A DNA stretch of 64,000 nt from Pleurocapsa sp. PCC 7319 (lineage in GTDB: Bacteria; Cyanobacteriota; Cyanobacteriia; Cyanobacteriales; Xenococcaceae): contig NZ_KB235924.1 in the NCBI RefSeq assembly GCF_000332195.1, positions 39,115-103,114 on the forward strand. Reading direction: 5' to 3'. The translations under genes and the position numbers were made by a program. The notes under the pieces are model-generated. The model worked only from the letters and a program-made list of their open reading frames with translations, did not search any database and had not been told where the DNA came from. Below are positions 27,597 to 36,637 of this stretch, in pieces; the first letter of the stretch is position 1; each line of letters starts with the position of its first letter.

Positions 27597-27767
27597 ATGA
27601 GTACAAAAGTTAGGAAAGCAAAACAATTTCACCCCAATTTTCGAAAATTAAGACCTGATTTTAATCGTACTCAAAGCAAAAGTATAGAACACAGTAATTT
27701 ATTGTTGGTAATTTTGCTACAGCTATCAATGGCATCAATTTTCCTTCATGCTTATTTTCTCCATTAG
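27597..27767 (+). CDS. possible 56-residue single-TM protein upstream of CheA
   Basis: Reads from an ATG at 27597 to a TAG at 27765-27767. The N-terminal 30 residues are basic (STKVRKAKQFHPNFRKLRP) and are followed by one hydrophobic helix (LLLVILLQLSMASIFLHAYF) ending near the C-terminus, a plausible inside-positive membrane topology. It ends 39 bp before the CheA start. No strong ribosome site is visible. The shape is coherent, but at this length chance cannot be excluded. Confidence 0.35.
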   Translation: MSTKVRKAKQFHPNFRKLRPDFNRTQSKSIEHSNLLLVILLQLSMASIFLHAYFLH

Positions 27768-27806
27768 AGCAACTAGCAGTCATTAGTTCTAAATTATTAT
27801 TACATC

Positions 27807-30800
27807 ATGATAGATTCAGAAAATCGCGCTCACGCTTACGAATTCTTTCTCGAAGAAGTTCCAGAGTTATTACAAATCTTGGAAACAGGTTTGCTCAATC
27901 TACAGCAAAGTTGTAATCCTGGCAAAATTCATGATCTAATGCGAGCAGCTCATTCTCTCAAAGGAGGAGCTGCTACTGTAGGACTTAATGCTATCAAAAC
28001 CATTGCTCATCGCTTAGAAACTATTTTCAAAGCCTTATCTGTCGAAAATAAAATTGATACCGAGCTAGAAACTTTATTGTTAAAAGCTTATGACTGTCTA
28101 CAATTACCATTAAATCAACAAATAACTACTGGAAGTTTTGATTCAGAATTGGCTTTGAGCAACGCTGATTCAACCCTGACTCAAATTGAAACTAGACTAG
28201 GAGATGCCTTACAAGCAGCAGAAAACTATGTTCCTAGCTCTGATGATTTGGGTATTGATATAGTTTCTAGTCTGTTCGAAGTTGATATCGCTCAAGGGAT
28301 TGACCATATAGCTAAGGTTATTGCCGAGCCGCAAAACTTTGACTTAGTGGCAGAAATACGGACTCAAGCCGAGGTGTTTAGTGGTTTTGCTGAAATGCTA
28401 AACTTATCGGGCTTTGGTGCGATCTCTACTGCAACTATAACTGCTCTTGATGCCAATCCCAGTGCCGCTTTAGAGATAGCTACTCTAGCTTTAGATGATT
28501 TTCTGAATGCTAAAGAGCAAGTTTTAGCCGGCGATCGCAAGAGTGGTGGTAGTCCCTCAGAAACTCTGTTAGCATTCGGTCAAAAAGAGCGCTCGCCAGT
28601 AGAAAAGACAGAGCATCAAGCAGTTGCTTCTTCTAATCTCAGCTCTCTACAGATGGAAGCGGAAGTAATTTTTGAACCAGAAGAATTAGATTTTACTGAC
28701 GATCCTGGACTCTCTAGTTTGGTATTTGTGGGTTCAAATTCCTCGCTAATACCTTGTGAAAGTTTTTTAGAAGAAGAGGATTTAGTATTCACTGCGGAAG
28801 AAGAAGAGGCATTTTTCTCCGAACAAGAAACATTAGTTTTCTCCGAAGAAGAAGAAGAGGCATTTTTCTCTGAAGAAGAGGATTTAGTATTCACTGCGGA
28901 AGAAGAAGAGGCATTTTTCTCCGAACAAGAAACAGCAACTACTGATCAAGAACCACTTTTCTCGGAGCAAGATACTCTAGTCTTTTCTGAAGAAGAAGAA
29001 GAACCACTGTTCCCCGAACATCATCAACAAGCACAAATTGTCACGGAACAAGACCCAGAAACAACATCTTCCACAGAGTCAGAGGAACTAGAGACAGTTA
29101 ACTCTTCTACTCAACTCAACCCTGCTGCTAATTTTAAAATTCGAGTTGATTCTCATCGCTTAGATAAAATTAATAATTTTGTGGGCGAATTAGTAATTAA
29201 TCGGAATAGCCAAGCTTTACATCAAGAACAACTACAAACAATTTTAAGTAAACTCCAGAATAGATTAGAACAATTTCAACGTTTAACCTATCAATTTCAG
29301 GAAATATCCGACCGAATTTCGATCGCACCAAGTCATCATAACCCACACCAAACTGCATCCTTAGGCGATTTTGATGCTTTGGAAATGGATAATTATGGCA
29401 AAGTATATTCCCTAACCCAGGAGATAGTGGAAGAGACGATGCAGTTTGAGGAGGCAGTAGACGATATTGTTCTCTACAAAAGACAGTCAGAAGATACCCT
29501 CAAGCAACAGCAAAAAACACTGTCCCAATTGGGAGAAGAACTGATGTGGGCGCGAATGATGTCTCTGGATCAGATACTGGGTACTTTTCCGCGAGCGATA
29601 CGAGATTTATCAGTTAAGTACCAAAAACCAGTCAATCTAAACATGAGTGGGACAGAAGTTCTAGTTGATAAAGGTATCTTAGAAAAACTTCATGACCCCT
29701 TATTGCATCTAATGCGAAACGCTTTCGATCATGGTATTGAACTACCAGAAGAAAGACTGCAACAAGGAAAATCAGAAGCTGGTCAAATTGATATTTGTGC
29801 TTATCATCAAGGTAATCGTACGTTAATTGAGATTAGAGATGATGGTCGAGGTATAGAGGTCGAGAATATTGCTAGAAAGGCAATTGATCGCGGTTGGTTA
29901 TCAGTCAAGCAATTGGCAGAGATTAATCAAGATAAACTGCTCGACTTTATTTTTGAACCAGGATTTTCGACCACTGACAAGGTTAGCGAACTTTCGGGTC
30001 GGGGTGTGGGACTAGATGTAGTTCGTTCTCAGTTAGAAGCAATTAAAGGAAGTGTTACTTTAAGCTCCACCCCAGGTGAAGGAACAACTTTTACTTTAAG
30101 CTTACCTTTAACTCAAACGATCAGTCCGATGATGGTCTGTTCAGCACATTCTTCAGCAGTTGCTATACCTGCGGTTAACGTTCGTGAGATTATATTACCT
30201 CAGGAGGAAAAAATAAATTTCTCAGGAAATCAACGGATGTTATCTTGGCGCGATCAACTGCTACCAGTATACCGTTTGAGTGATTTATTAGAGTATAGGT
30301 ATCCTAGTCCAATTCGCTTTCGGAGTCGAACATTTGGCAATGTATCGAGTTCACAAATGTCATCTCTACCTCTATTAGTCATTAGTCAGGGGGAACAACA
30401 ATTTGCCCTGGAAGTTGAAGGCTTGAATACAGAGCAAGAACTAGTAATCAAACCCATAACTGTGGCGATCGCTACTCCCAAGTATATTTACGGCTATGCC
30501 GTTTTAGGAGATGGCTGTTTAATTCCGGCGATCGCCCCCACTACTTTGTTAGCTTTTGACCGGGAGCGAAAATCTGCTAATCAAGATCAGCACAGAAGTT
30601 TAGCTGCTCAAGATACTCTGAAGCAGCAAGATTCAGTTCCCACTGCCTTAGCTGTTGATGACTCAGCAATGATGCGTAGATTACTAACTCGTACCTTGCA
30701 GAAGGTTGGTTATCGCGTATTAACAGCCAAAGATGGTTGGGAAGCGCTAGAACTTTTACAACAAAGTACTCCAGTACAGCTGATTGTTAGCGATCTCGAA

Positions 30801-31073
30801 ATGCCCAATCTCAATGGTTTAGAGTTACTAAATCGCCTAAGACAAGATGCTCAGCTCTCTCAAATTCCTGTGGCGATGCTGACTTCTCGTAGTAATGATA
30901 AACATCGCTCTTTAGCCATGACTTTAGGAGCTAGAACTTATCTAACTAAACCGTATATTGAGCAGGAATTCCTGGCCGAACTACAAAAAATTATTGACAT
31001 TGATGAGCAGAATTCCCCTCAAGCCAAAGGCTTACTTCTGTCACATCGACCTTTAGGCGTCTCTGTTGCCTAA
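27807..31073 (+). CDS. hybrid CheA-type histidine kinase with receiver (PilL/PixL/HmpE-like)
   Basis: 1088 residues. N-terminal HPt with the phospho-His at about 49 (RAAHSLKGGAATVGL), a long linker with an acidic low-complexity repeat (about 320-395), dimerisation region (FKIRVDSHRLDKINNFVGEL), HATPase with the N-box HLMRNAFDHGIELPEER and G-boxes IRDDGRGIE and GRGVGLDVVRSQLEAI, a CheW-like regulatory domain (about 770-930) and a C-terminal receiver (about 945-1070: LAVDDSAMMRR, LIVSDLEMPNLNG, TYLTKPY). This is the kinase for the CheY and PatA-type receivers of the operon. Its codon choice (TTA, GAA, GTT) matches the surrounding genome and differs visibly from the upstream operon genes. It is preceded by about 0.86 kb with only small ORFs, so it may have its own promoter. 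Confidence 0.93.
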   Translation: MIDSENRAHAYEFFLEEVPELLQILETGLLNLQQSCNPGKIHDLMRAAHSLKGGAATVGLNAIKTIAHRLETIFKALSVENKIDTELETLLLKAYDCLQLPLNQQITTGSFDSELALSNADSTLTQIETRLGDALQAAENYVPSSDDLGIDIVSSLFEVDIAQGIDHIAKVIAEPQNFDLVAEIRTQAEVFSGFAEMLNLSGFGAISTATITALDANPSAALEIATLALDDFLNAKEQVLAGDRKSGGSPSETLLAFGQKERSPVEKTEHQAVASSNLSSLQMEAEVIFEPEELDFTDDPGLSSLVFVGSNSSLIPCESFLEEEDLVFTAEEEEAFFSEQETLVFSEEEEEAFFSEEEDLVFTAEEEEAFFSEQETATTDQEPLFSEQDTLVFSEEEEEPLFPEHHQQAQIVTEQDPETTSSTESEELETVNSSTQLNPAANFKIRVDSHRLDKINNFVGELVINRNSQALHQEQLQTILSKLQNRLEQFQRLTYQFQEISDRISIAPSHHNPHQTASLGDFDALEMDNYGKVYSLTQEIVEETMQFEEAVDDIVLYKRQSEDTLKQQQKTLSQLGEELMWARMMSLDQILGTFPRAIRDLSVKYQKPVNLNMSGTEVLVDKGILEKLHDPLLHLMRNAFDHGIELPEERLQQGKSEAGQIDICAYHQGNRTLIEIRDDGRGIEVENIARKAIDRGWLSVKQLAEINQDKLLDFIFEPGFSTTDKVSELSGRGVGLDVVRSQLEAIKGSVTLSSTPGEGTTFTLSLPLTQTISPMMVCSAHSSAVAIPAVNVREIILPQEEKINFSGNQRMLSWRDQLLPVYRLSDLLEYRYPSPIRFRSRTFGNVSSSQMSSLPLLVISQGEQQFALEVEGLNTEQELVIKPITVAIATPKYIYGYAVLGDGCLIPAIAPTTLLAFDRERKSANQDQHRSLAAQDTLKQQDSVPTALAVDDSAMMRRLLTRTLQKVGYRVLTAKDGWEALELLQQSTPVQLIVSDLEMPNLNGLELLNRLRQDAQLSQIPVAMLTSRSNDKHRSLAMTLGARTYLTKPYIEQEFLAELQKIIDIDEQNSPQAKGLLLSHRPLGVSVA
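28770..28934 (+). repeat. in-frame acidic direct repeat inside CheA
   Basis: A perfect 63-bp direct repeat, 28770-28832 and 28872-28934, offset by 102 bp (34 codons), with further diverged copies up to about 29010. It encodes EEDLVFTAEEEEAFFSEQE-type units: stretches of Glu punctuated by paired Phe. The sequence identity at DNA level implies recent duplication, and the offset preserves frame. Confidence 0.85.
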
Positions 31074-31114
31074 AACTGTACAGATTTGACTTAGTTACTT
31101 GACTTACCCATCTT

Positions 31115-31131
31115 ATAGAGAGAATCTCTAT
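31115..31131 (+). terminator. possible weak hairpin after CheA
   Basis: ATAGAGA, loop GAA, TCTCTAT: a 7-bp perfect stem 41 bp after the CheA stop, followed by TCCCTTAAA. The stem is AT-rich and the T-tract is missing, so it may be only a weak transcription stop or processing site before clpX. Confidence 0.3.
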
Positions 31132-31198
31132 TCCCTTAAACTTTCAGCTTGTTTCCCAATTTAGTTCCACCTAGCTATTTAATATTTCAAAAATAAAA

Positions 31199-32506
31199 AT
31201 GACTATAGAACCTATTCAATTAAACTGTTCCTTCTGTGGCAAGTCTCAAGATCTAGTTAACAAACTCATTACCAGCGATAGTGTTTGTATTTGCAATGAA
31301 TGTGTTGAATCATGTAGTGAATTGTTAATTGACAGTCAACCAGATGAGAGTAACCAAAATAGTAAGCAAAATTGGCTAGATCATCCCTTACCTAAACCCA
31401 AAAAGCTGGTGGAGTACTTGGACGAACATATCATCGGTCAAGAAGACGCCAAAAAAGTTTTGTCCGTGGCGGTTTACAATCATTACAAACGTCTTCGACA
31501 TAAAGCGGCTCAAGAAGAATCATCATCTACTGATGAAGGGCTCGAATTACAAAAATCAAATATTTTGTTGGTTGGTCCTACTGGATCGGGTAAAACTTTA
31601 CTGACTCAAACATTGGCTAAAGTACTAGATGTACCTTTTGCGGTTGCTGATGCTACTACTCTAACCGAGTCAGGTTATGTGGGTGAAGATGTCGAAGGTA
31701 TCCTCTTACGTCTTTTACAGGCAGCAGAATTAGATATCACTGAAGCAGAGCGAGGTATTATCTATATAGATGAAATCGATAAAATTACTTGTAAAAGTGA
31801 AAATCCTTCAATAAGTCGTGATGTATCTGGAGAAGGGGTACAACAAGCTTTATTGAAAATTATTGAAGGAACCATTGCTCATGTACCTCCTCAAGGAGGC
31901 AGAAAACATCCTAATCAAGAATGTATTCCTGTAGATACTAGTAATATTCTCTTTATTTGTGGTGGTGCTTTTGTCGGATTAGAAAAAATTATTTCTCGTC
32001 GTAGCAACTCAAAATCTATTGGTTTCGTCTCATCTAAAGTCTCATCTAAAAAAGTCAAGTTAGAATCTCGAGCTAAAGATAATTTGTTGCAGGATCTGGA
32101 ACTAGAAGACATAGTCAAATTTGGCATTATCCCAGAATTGGTGGGACGATTACCTGTGGTTACTACCTTAGAACCTCTATCAGAAGAAGCTTTGTTTACC
32201 ATATTGACCAAGCCGCGTAATTCTCTGGTCAAACAATATCAGGAGTTAATGCGTATGGACAACGTTAGATTAGAGTTTGAATCTGAAGCTCTACGAAGCA
32301 TCGCTCAAGAAGCTTATCGGCGTAAAACAGGTGCCAGAGCTTTACGAGGACTGATTGAAGAGTTGATGTTAGATATCATGTATGAAGTTCCATCTAGACC
32401 AGATCTTACTCACTGTTTAATTACTCAAGAAATGGTAGATCAGCATTCTACTGCTGAATTATTACACTATCCTTCTACTCTATCTTTACACAGAACTGTT
32501 AGCTAA
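31199..32506 (+). CDS. clpX: ATP-dependent protease ATP-binding subunit ClpX
   Basis: 435 residues. N-terminal zinc-binding domain with four Cys (10, 13, 32, 35: NCSFCGK and ICNECVESC), Walker [18 protein letters not shown] near 125, pore loop [10 protein letters not shown], Walker [12 protein letters not shown], an SIGF tripeptide-type loop near 271 (the IGF loop that docks on ClpP), sensor [16 protein letters not shown] and C-terminal [21 protein letters not shown]. It unfolds tagged substrates and feeds ClpP. No clpP or tig flanks it here, unlike the usual cluster, so it may be a second copy or a relocated gene. The length is close to other ClpX proteins. The presence of the IGF loop suggests that it still partners with ClpP. 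Confidence 0.93.
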   Translation: MTIEPIQLNCSFCGKSQDLVNKLITSDSVCICNECVESCSELLIDSQPDESNQNSKQNWLDHPLPKPKKLVEYLDEHIIGQEDAKKVLSVAVYNHYKRLRHKAAQEESSSTDEGLELQKSNILLVGPTGSGKTLLTQTLAKVLDVPFAVADATTLTESGYVGEDVEGILLRLLQAAELDITEAERGIIYIDEIDKITCKSENPSISRDVSGEGVQQALLKIIEGTIAHVPPQGGRKHPNQECIPVDTSNILFICGGAFVGLEKIISRRSNSKSIGFVSSKVSSKKVKLESRAKDNLLQDLELEDIVKFGIIPELVGRLPVVTTLEPLSEEALFTILTKPRNSLVKQYQELMRMDNVRLEFESEALRSIAQEAYRRKTGARALRGLIEELMLDIMYEVPSRPDLTHCLITQEMVDQHSTAELLHYPSTLSLHRTVS

Positions 32507-32636
32507 TCTAAATGAGAAATATTTCTATAGCTCATGAAAAAGTAGAGTTTACCTAGAATAGATCGAAAACAGAACTTGGATAATAGCGTTAGTTACATAT
32601 CACCAGTTTCATAGGGAAGCAAAAACTGATTCTAAT

Positions 32637-32660
32637 CCCTCAATTAAATCAAGTTGAGGG
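32637..32660 (+). terminator. hairpin downstream of clpX
   Basis: CCCTCAA, 10-nt loop, TTGAGGG (perfect 7-bp stem), 130 bp after the clpX stop and 126 bp before the next gene, followed by an AT-rich stretch with short T-runs. Could stop clpX transcription. Confidence 0.4.
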
Positions 32661-32786
32661 AATACTATTTCAATATTTCTCTTATAAAAGCTAAAAGTGA
32701 TAAGATTTCTTTCTGGAGACAGAAGTAGTTGAACTTAGATTAATTTAAAGTGCAGATATAATTTTTTTAAACAGAATGTTGAGCGC

Positions 32787-33389
32787 ATGGTTGCTTCAAA
32801 ATCATCTCCTATAATTCCCCCCTCAGCACAATCTATTTATATCGATGGTGAAAAATATCCTTTATCCGAACAGGTTGTCAAAAACATTGAGAAGATAATT
32901 GGATTTCAAGCCAAACAGGAACAAAAGTTACCTTTGCGCGATCGTCTTATCGAGAAAATAGCTTCTTTTTTTGGTAAATCGGAATTTTTATATTTACAGC
33001 TATTATTTTTTACCAGTTGGAGTTTATGTAGTCATTTAGCACCAGAATTATTACCTTTTGGTTTACCCAAGTTCGATCTACAAGAGATGGGAATAGATAT
33101 CACTGCATTACTCATTGCTACAGGAGTCTTGGTACAACAAACCCGTCAAGATAAATTAGCCGAACAACGATCGCATTTGATTTTACAAATTAACCTTTTG
33201 ACCGAACAAAAAATTGCCAAATTAATTGAGTTAATTGAAGAATTACGAGAAGATATACCAAATATACGTGATCGCTATGATTGGGAAGCGCAAATTATGC
33301 AACAAGCAACCGATCCTCAAATTGTCTTGGATATTCTACAAGAAAATTTAGAACAGGCTGAAACAGAATCACTTCAGTCAGATTCTTGA
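32787..33389 (+). CDS. DUF1003-like two-TM membrane protein
   Basis: 200 residues. A soluble N-terminus (about 1-65) containing LRDRLIEKIASFFGKSEFLY leads into two hydrophobic segments (about 70-90, YLQLLFFTSWSLCSHL, and about 105-120, MGIDITALLIATGVLVQQ). After these come TRQDKLAEQRSHLILQINLL and the coiled-coil-like EQKIAKLIELIEELREDI. The arrangement of two TMs followed by Q/R-x-D-x-x-A-E-x-x-x-x-L-x-x-N and a short C-terminal helix is typical of DUF1003 proteins, whose function is unknown. No operon partner is obvious: 280 bp upstream and nearly 1 kb downstream are non-coding. Confidence 0.75.
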   Translation: MVASKSSPIIPPSAQSIYIDGEKYPLSEQVVKNIEKIIGFQAKQEQKLPLRDRLIEKIASFFGKSEFLYLQLLFFTSWSLCSHLAPELLPFGLPKFDLQEMGIDITALLIATGVLVQQTRQDKLAEQRSHLILQINLLTEQKIAKLIELIEELREDIPNIRDRYDWEAQIMQQATDPQIVLDILQENLEQAETESLQSDS

Positions 33390-33572
33390 CACTCCCCGTT
33401 AAGCCACTGACTACGCTATCGCTATTTTGTCGCTTACAATCTCTAACTATTAACCGATTAATTCCCTAAGAATCAACTTGGGATTTGGGCAGTAGTGAGT
33501 CTTCAAAAATCGACAATTATCTCTTTAAGAGAGGCAACTTCTCAAACAAGCAACCCCTCTTCATATTCATTC

Positions 33573-33692
33573 CTACTGGGCTTTCGGATTACGATTATGA
33601 TCCATTTTCCATTGTATTAAACCATAAAATCCACAAACCACCGTAATCACCTCTAAAGCGGTGATTATTACTAATACTACATCGTGTTTCAT
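33573..33692 (-). CDS. possible 39-residue single-TM small protein
   Basis: ATG at 33692, TAG at 33575-33573. A Shine-Dalgarno-like AGGAAG sits four bases upstream of the ATG. The peptide begins MKHDVVLVIITALEVITVV, a hydrophobic helix, and ends in a charged tail (QWKMDHNRNPKAQ), typical of small single-pass membrane proteins. It lies alone in a non-coding region and on the opposite strand to both neighbours. No family recognised. Confidence 0.45.
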   Translation of the reverse strand: MKHDVVLVIITALEVITVVCGFYGLIQWKMDHNRNPKAQ

Positions 33693-33925
33693 TTTCTTCC
33701 TATTCTGTGTGAAGTAAGTATAAGATCCTTCTCAAATTATCTTTCTTGTTATTATCTTGGTGATTAGACCATTGCAAGAAAGGTTTTACTCTCGTTAGTA
33801 GAATTTTCTACTCATTAATCTTAGATCTTATACTAATGTTATGAATGATTTAGTACTTGGGTATACCTATTATAACTTTTTTGTAATAAGTTGATTCGCC
33901 AAGAATTGTCTATTTTTAAAATAAA

Positions 33926-33957
33926 AAGCGATCGCCTATGATTAAAAGCGACCGCTT
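33926..33957. terminator. HIP1-containing imperfect hairpin
   Basis: AAGCGATCGC, 12-nt loop, GCGACCGCTT: a 10-bp stem with one mismatch, A-C on the plus transcript but a G-U pair on the minus transcript. A single HIP1 octamer forms most of one arm. May be a transcription barrier or just a decayed HIP1 palindrome pair. Confidence 0.3.
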
Positions 33958-34344
33958 AATACACTAATAAGTCTAATCAAAATATATCATTCAAAAAGTG
34001 TCAAAAAGGATACGACCGACATCATAAATAAAATGAAAAAAATCAACGTCATTATCGAGAAGATCTAGTAAAAAATTACTATTGATGATCGCAAATACTA
34101 TAGATAAACTCCCCACAATCTATCCAATTTTTCAGCTAGCTTTATTAGATTTAAGAGTTAGTTCCCAAATAATTAGAAAACTTTAGCTTAGTAATTTTAT
34201 ACTCAAAAATCTTATATTTGTAATCGTTTAATACTATGACTTTAGCTGTATTTAATATTATCTATATCTACCTCATAAGTTAGATGAAACTTAAACGAAT
34301 AACTAATAACCTAAGAATAATAATGCAATGAGGAATAATCAATT

Positions 34345-35703
34345 ATGGCTTTAGCAAAAATCGCCGATTTATACCCTAACTATCAAGAAGATATATTTGG
34401 TGGCGGTGATATCAAAAGCTTTTCTGTTTACGATTACACCAACGATAAAATTGGTTCTGTTCACGACATTATAGTAGATGATACAGGTAGATTTCGCTAT
34501 CTAGTTATTGATACTGGTTTTTGGATCTTTGGTAAAAAGGTTTTGTTGCCAGTTGGTAGGGCTAGTATTGATTACAGTCAAGAACGTGTATATGCCAGTG
34601 GTTTAACTAAAGAGCAAGCGGAAAACTTACCAGAATATGATAGTGATATGACTATCGACTATGACTACGAAGAAAAAGTTAGAATGACTTATCGTGGTAA
34701 AGATTACGATACTAACAGTCCCGTTTACTCCCAACAAGCAAACGCATATAATAGCGGGGTTTATAGTGATGGTCGGAACGCACAACTATACGATTTGAAC
34801 TCCAATAATCACGGTAATATTGTTAGATACGAGCAAAACTTGATTAATAATCGCGATCGCTTTAACCTCAAATCTGGAGTAAATCTTTATAAGATAGGAG
34901 ATATTTACCCTGATTATCGTAATCTCTTTGATAACGATGACTTATTAAGTTATTCTCTCTACAGTAATAATGAAGAAAAGGTTGGTTCCGTGGAAGATAT
35001 TTTAGTTGACCGAGATGGTCACTTCCGCTATTTAGTAGTTGACACTGGATTCTGGATTTTTGGCAAAAAAGTCTTGCTTCCTTTTGGGCGCGCTCGCATT
35101 GATCGTAATCAGAAAAGAGTATATGCTACTGGATTGACAAAAGAACAAGCAGAGCATTTACCTGAATATAACAGCGACATGACTGTAGATTATGACTATG
35201 AGGAAAATGTCAGAAATGTCTATCGTGATGAGTATTCGGGCGTCAGTACAAGTACTTCTTCTAGTTATGATTATGATCGAGAACCTAGTCTTTATTCACA
35301 TCAAGAAACTGATGGTCGTCAAAGCCTTAAGCTTTACGAAGAACGTTTAGTAGCTAATAAAGAGCGTTTCCGTACCGGTACAGTAACGGTAGGGAAAAAA
35401 GTTGAGACTGAAACTGCTACTGTTTCGGTTCCGATAGAGAAAGAAAAAATCATCATCGAACGTAGCAATCCTACCGATTCTACTGCTGTTACTCCAGGTG
35501 CAACTGCATTTAATGAGGGAGAAGTAGCTCGAGTAGAAGTTTATGAAGAGTCAGCCGAAATCGAAAAACAGGCGTTTGTAAGAGAAGAAGTAAGTGTTCG
35601 TAAAGAAGTAGAAAAAGATACTGTATCTGCTCGTGAAACTATTCGTCGAGAAGAATTAGATATTGAGACCGATGGTGAAGGGTTAATTGACAATGATCGA
35701 TAG
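34345..35703 (+). CDS. duplicated PRC-barrel protein with DUF2382 C-terminus
   Basis: 452 residues, with GAGG about 10 bases before the ATG. Two PRC-barrel copies, about 5-120 and about 185-300, share nearly identical cores: DTGRFRYLVIDTGFWIFGKK in the first and DGHFRYLVVDTGFWIFGKK in the second, each followed by LTKEQAE(N/H)LPEY. The C-terminal about 100 residues form a DUF2382-type acidic/basic repeat (VPIEKEKIIIERSNPTD, then FVREEVSVRKEVEKDTVSA). This architecture is common in cyanobacteria and other stress-tolerant bacteria and is linked by context to desiccation or general stress, without a known activity. PRC barrels mediate protein contacts. A decayed fragment resembling this DUF2382 tail lies at 47041-47199. 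Confidence 0.88.
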   Translation: MALAKIADLYPNYQEDIFGGGDIKSFSVYDYTNDKIGSVHDIIVDDTGRFRYLVIDTGFWIFGKKVLLPVGRASIDYSQERVYASGLTKEQAENLPEYDSDMTIDYDYEEKVRMTYRGKDYDTNSPVYSQQANAYNSGVYSDGRNAQLYDLNSNNHGNIVRYEQNLINNRDRFNLKSGVNLYKIGDIYPDYRNLFDNDDLLSYSLYSNNEEKVGSVEDILVDRDGHFRYLVVDTGFWIFGKKVLLPFGRARIDRNQKRVYATGLTKEQAEHLPEYNSDMTVDYDYEENVRNVYRDEYSGVSTSTSSSYDYDREPSLYSHQETDGRQSLKLYEERLVANKERFRTGTVTVGKKVETETATVSVPIEKEKIIIERSNPTDSTAVTPGATAFNEGEVARVEVYEESAEIEKQAFVREEVSVRKEVEKDTVSARETIRREELDIETDGEGLIDNDR

Positions 35704-35908
35704 GCTCGCGTGTTTCCTCTGGCTCTCTGAAAGACTGTTTGTAAGTTGTTGTAAACAAGCTCTTATGTCCAAGAGGTAAACCACGTTTCGTAAAACTTGG
35801 CTGTCAAGAGCTAGCAGTTGATGAATCGCCTTCCTTTTCTCTTTAATTTTGATGATGATGACTCAGAATTAGATCGATTTGGAAAGTATCAGAGACACAT
35901 AATATTTC

Positions 35909-35936
35909 GTAAGGGCGAACCACCGTTCGCCCTTAC
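35909..35936. repeat. 12-bp perfect inverted repeat between convergent genes
   Basis: GTAAGGGCGAAC, loop CACC, GTTCGCCCTTAC. It resembles the short GC-rich palindromic repeats (GTAGGGGCGAAC type) scattered in many cyanobacterial genomes. Lying between convergent genes ending at 35703 and 35967, it would also work as a bidirectional transcription barrier. Confidence 0.7.
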
Positions 35937-35966
35937 AAACAATTTATCTGGCATACGCTTTAAGCT

Positions 35967-36611
35967 TCAGTGAAGAGGTTTTAAGATTGCTCTAGCTAAA
36001 CCCCCATCACCATCTTTTAATTTAATTGGCAAACAAATTAACTCATATTCCCCTGGTTCTACTTGGGATAGATTTAACCCTTCAATTGCCCAAATACCTG
36101 AACCTAGTAGAGCATGATGTACTTCGACTACATTTCCTTGATAACCACCTACAGAAAGATAATCTACTCCTACAGTACGAACTTTTTTTTCCGCTAAGTA
36201 ATGAGCTGCTTCGGTAGAAATATGTACAAAATCTTCAACAAAAGTATCTGATTTCAAAGCGCGATCGCTATTTTGAGTTTTAAATAAAATTCTTTCTCCT
36301 GCCGTTATATTATGAGGTTCGATTTCGGCAACTTTAATTTGTTTTGGATCTTCAATTTTAATCACTCTCGCTTTACCGATGGTCGCATCCAAAGGCATCT
36401 GATCAACACCCATACCACCTTTAATAAAATGGTTGATACCATCAACATGAGTACCTGTATGTGTCCCTATAGTTAATTTAGAAACATTGCACACATCTCC
36501 ATGAGCCAGACATTGACTGGGTTCAATGCTCACAGGAGGATTATCAGGCCAATAAGGCATCCCTGGGTGAATGGTCAAAGAAATATCAATCCAATTATCA
36601 GATTCTTTCAT
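35967..36611 (-). CDS. cyclase-family metal-dependent hydrolase (kynurenine-formamidase-like)
   Basis: 214 residues. The metal-binding motif of the cyclase / KynB family is intact: IGTHTGTHVDGINHFI (H-x-G-T-H-x-D-x-x-x-H) near residues 48-62, preceded by the family N-terminus IDISLTIHPGMPYWPDNPP. Further conserved points are VGVDYLSVGGYQGN and VHHALLGSGIWAIEGLNL. Family members hydrolyse N-formylkynurenine, isatin or related amides, or are uncharacterised. No tryptophan-degradation gene is adjacent, so the substrate cannot be assigned. The channel-like gene lies upstream on the same strand, its stop 26 bp before this start, so the two may be co-transcribed. Family call sure, substrate unknown. 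Confidence 0.85.
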   Translation of the reverse strand: MKESDNWIDISLTIHPGMPYWPDNPPVSIEPSQCLAHGDVCNVSKLTIGTHTGTHVDGINHFIKGGMGVDQMPLDATIGKARVIKIEDPKQIKVAEIEPHNITAGERILFKTQNSDRALKSDTFVEDFVHISTEAAHYLAEKKVRTVGVDYLSVGGYQGNVVEVHHALLGSGIWAIEGLNLSQVEPGEYELICLPIKLKDGDGGLARAILKPLH

Positions 36612-36637
36612 CGGTTTAATAGTTAATAAAGTATATT

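Larger units (their letters stand above)
33390..34344. other. 955-bp region, mostly non-coding
   Basis: Contains one small minus-strand reading frame (33573-33692) and a HIP1-containing hairpin (33926-33957), otherwise AT-rich with nothing recognised. Just after the preceding gene the bases TTGACACTCCCCG (33386-33398) are the reverse complement of the terminal GGGGAGTGTCAA of the IS200/IS605-type element at 40471-41794, so a decayed end of a second element may lie here. The 150 bp before 34345 should contain the promoter of the PRC-barrel gene. Confidence 0.4.

Noticed and set aside
28616..28894. Antisense Ser-rich reading frame inside CheA
   Set aside because: Complement of the Glu-rich repeat; a compositional artefact.
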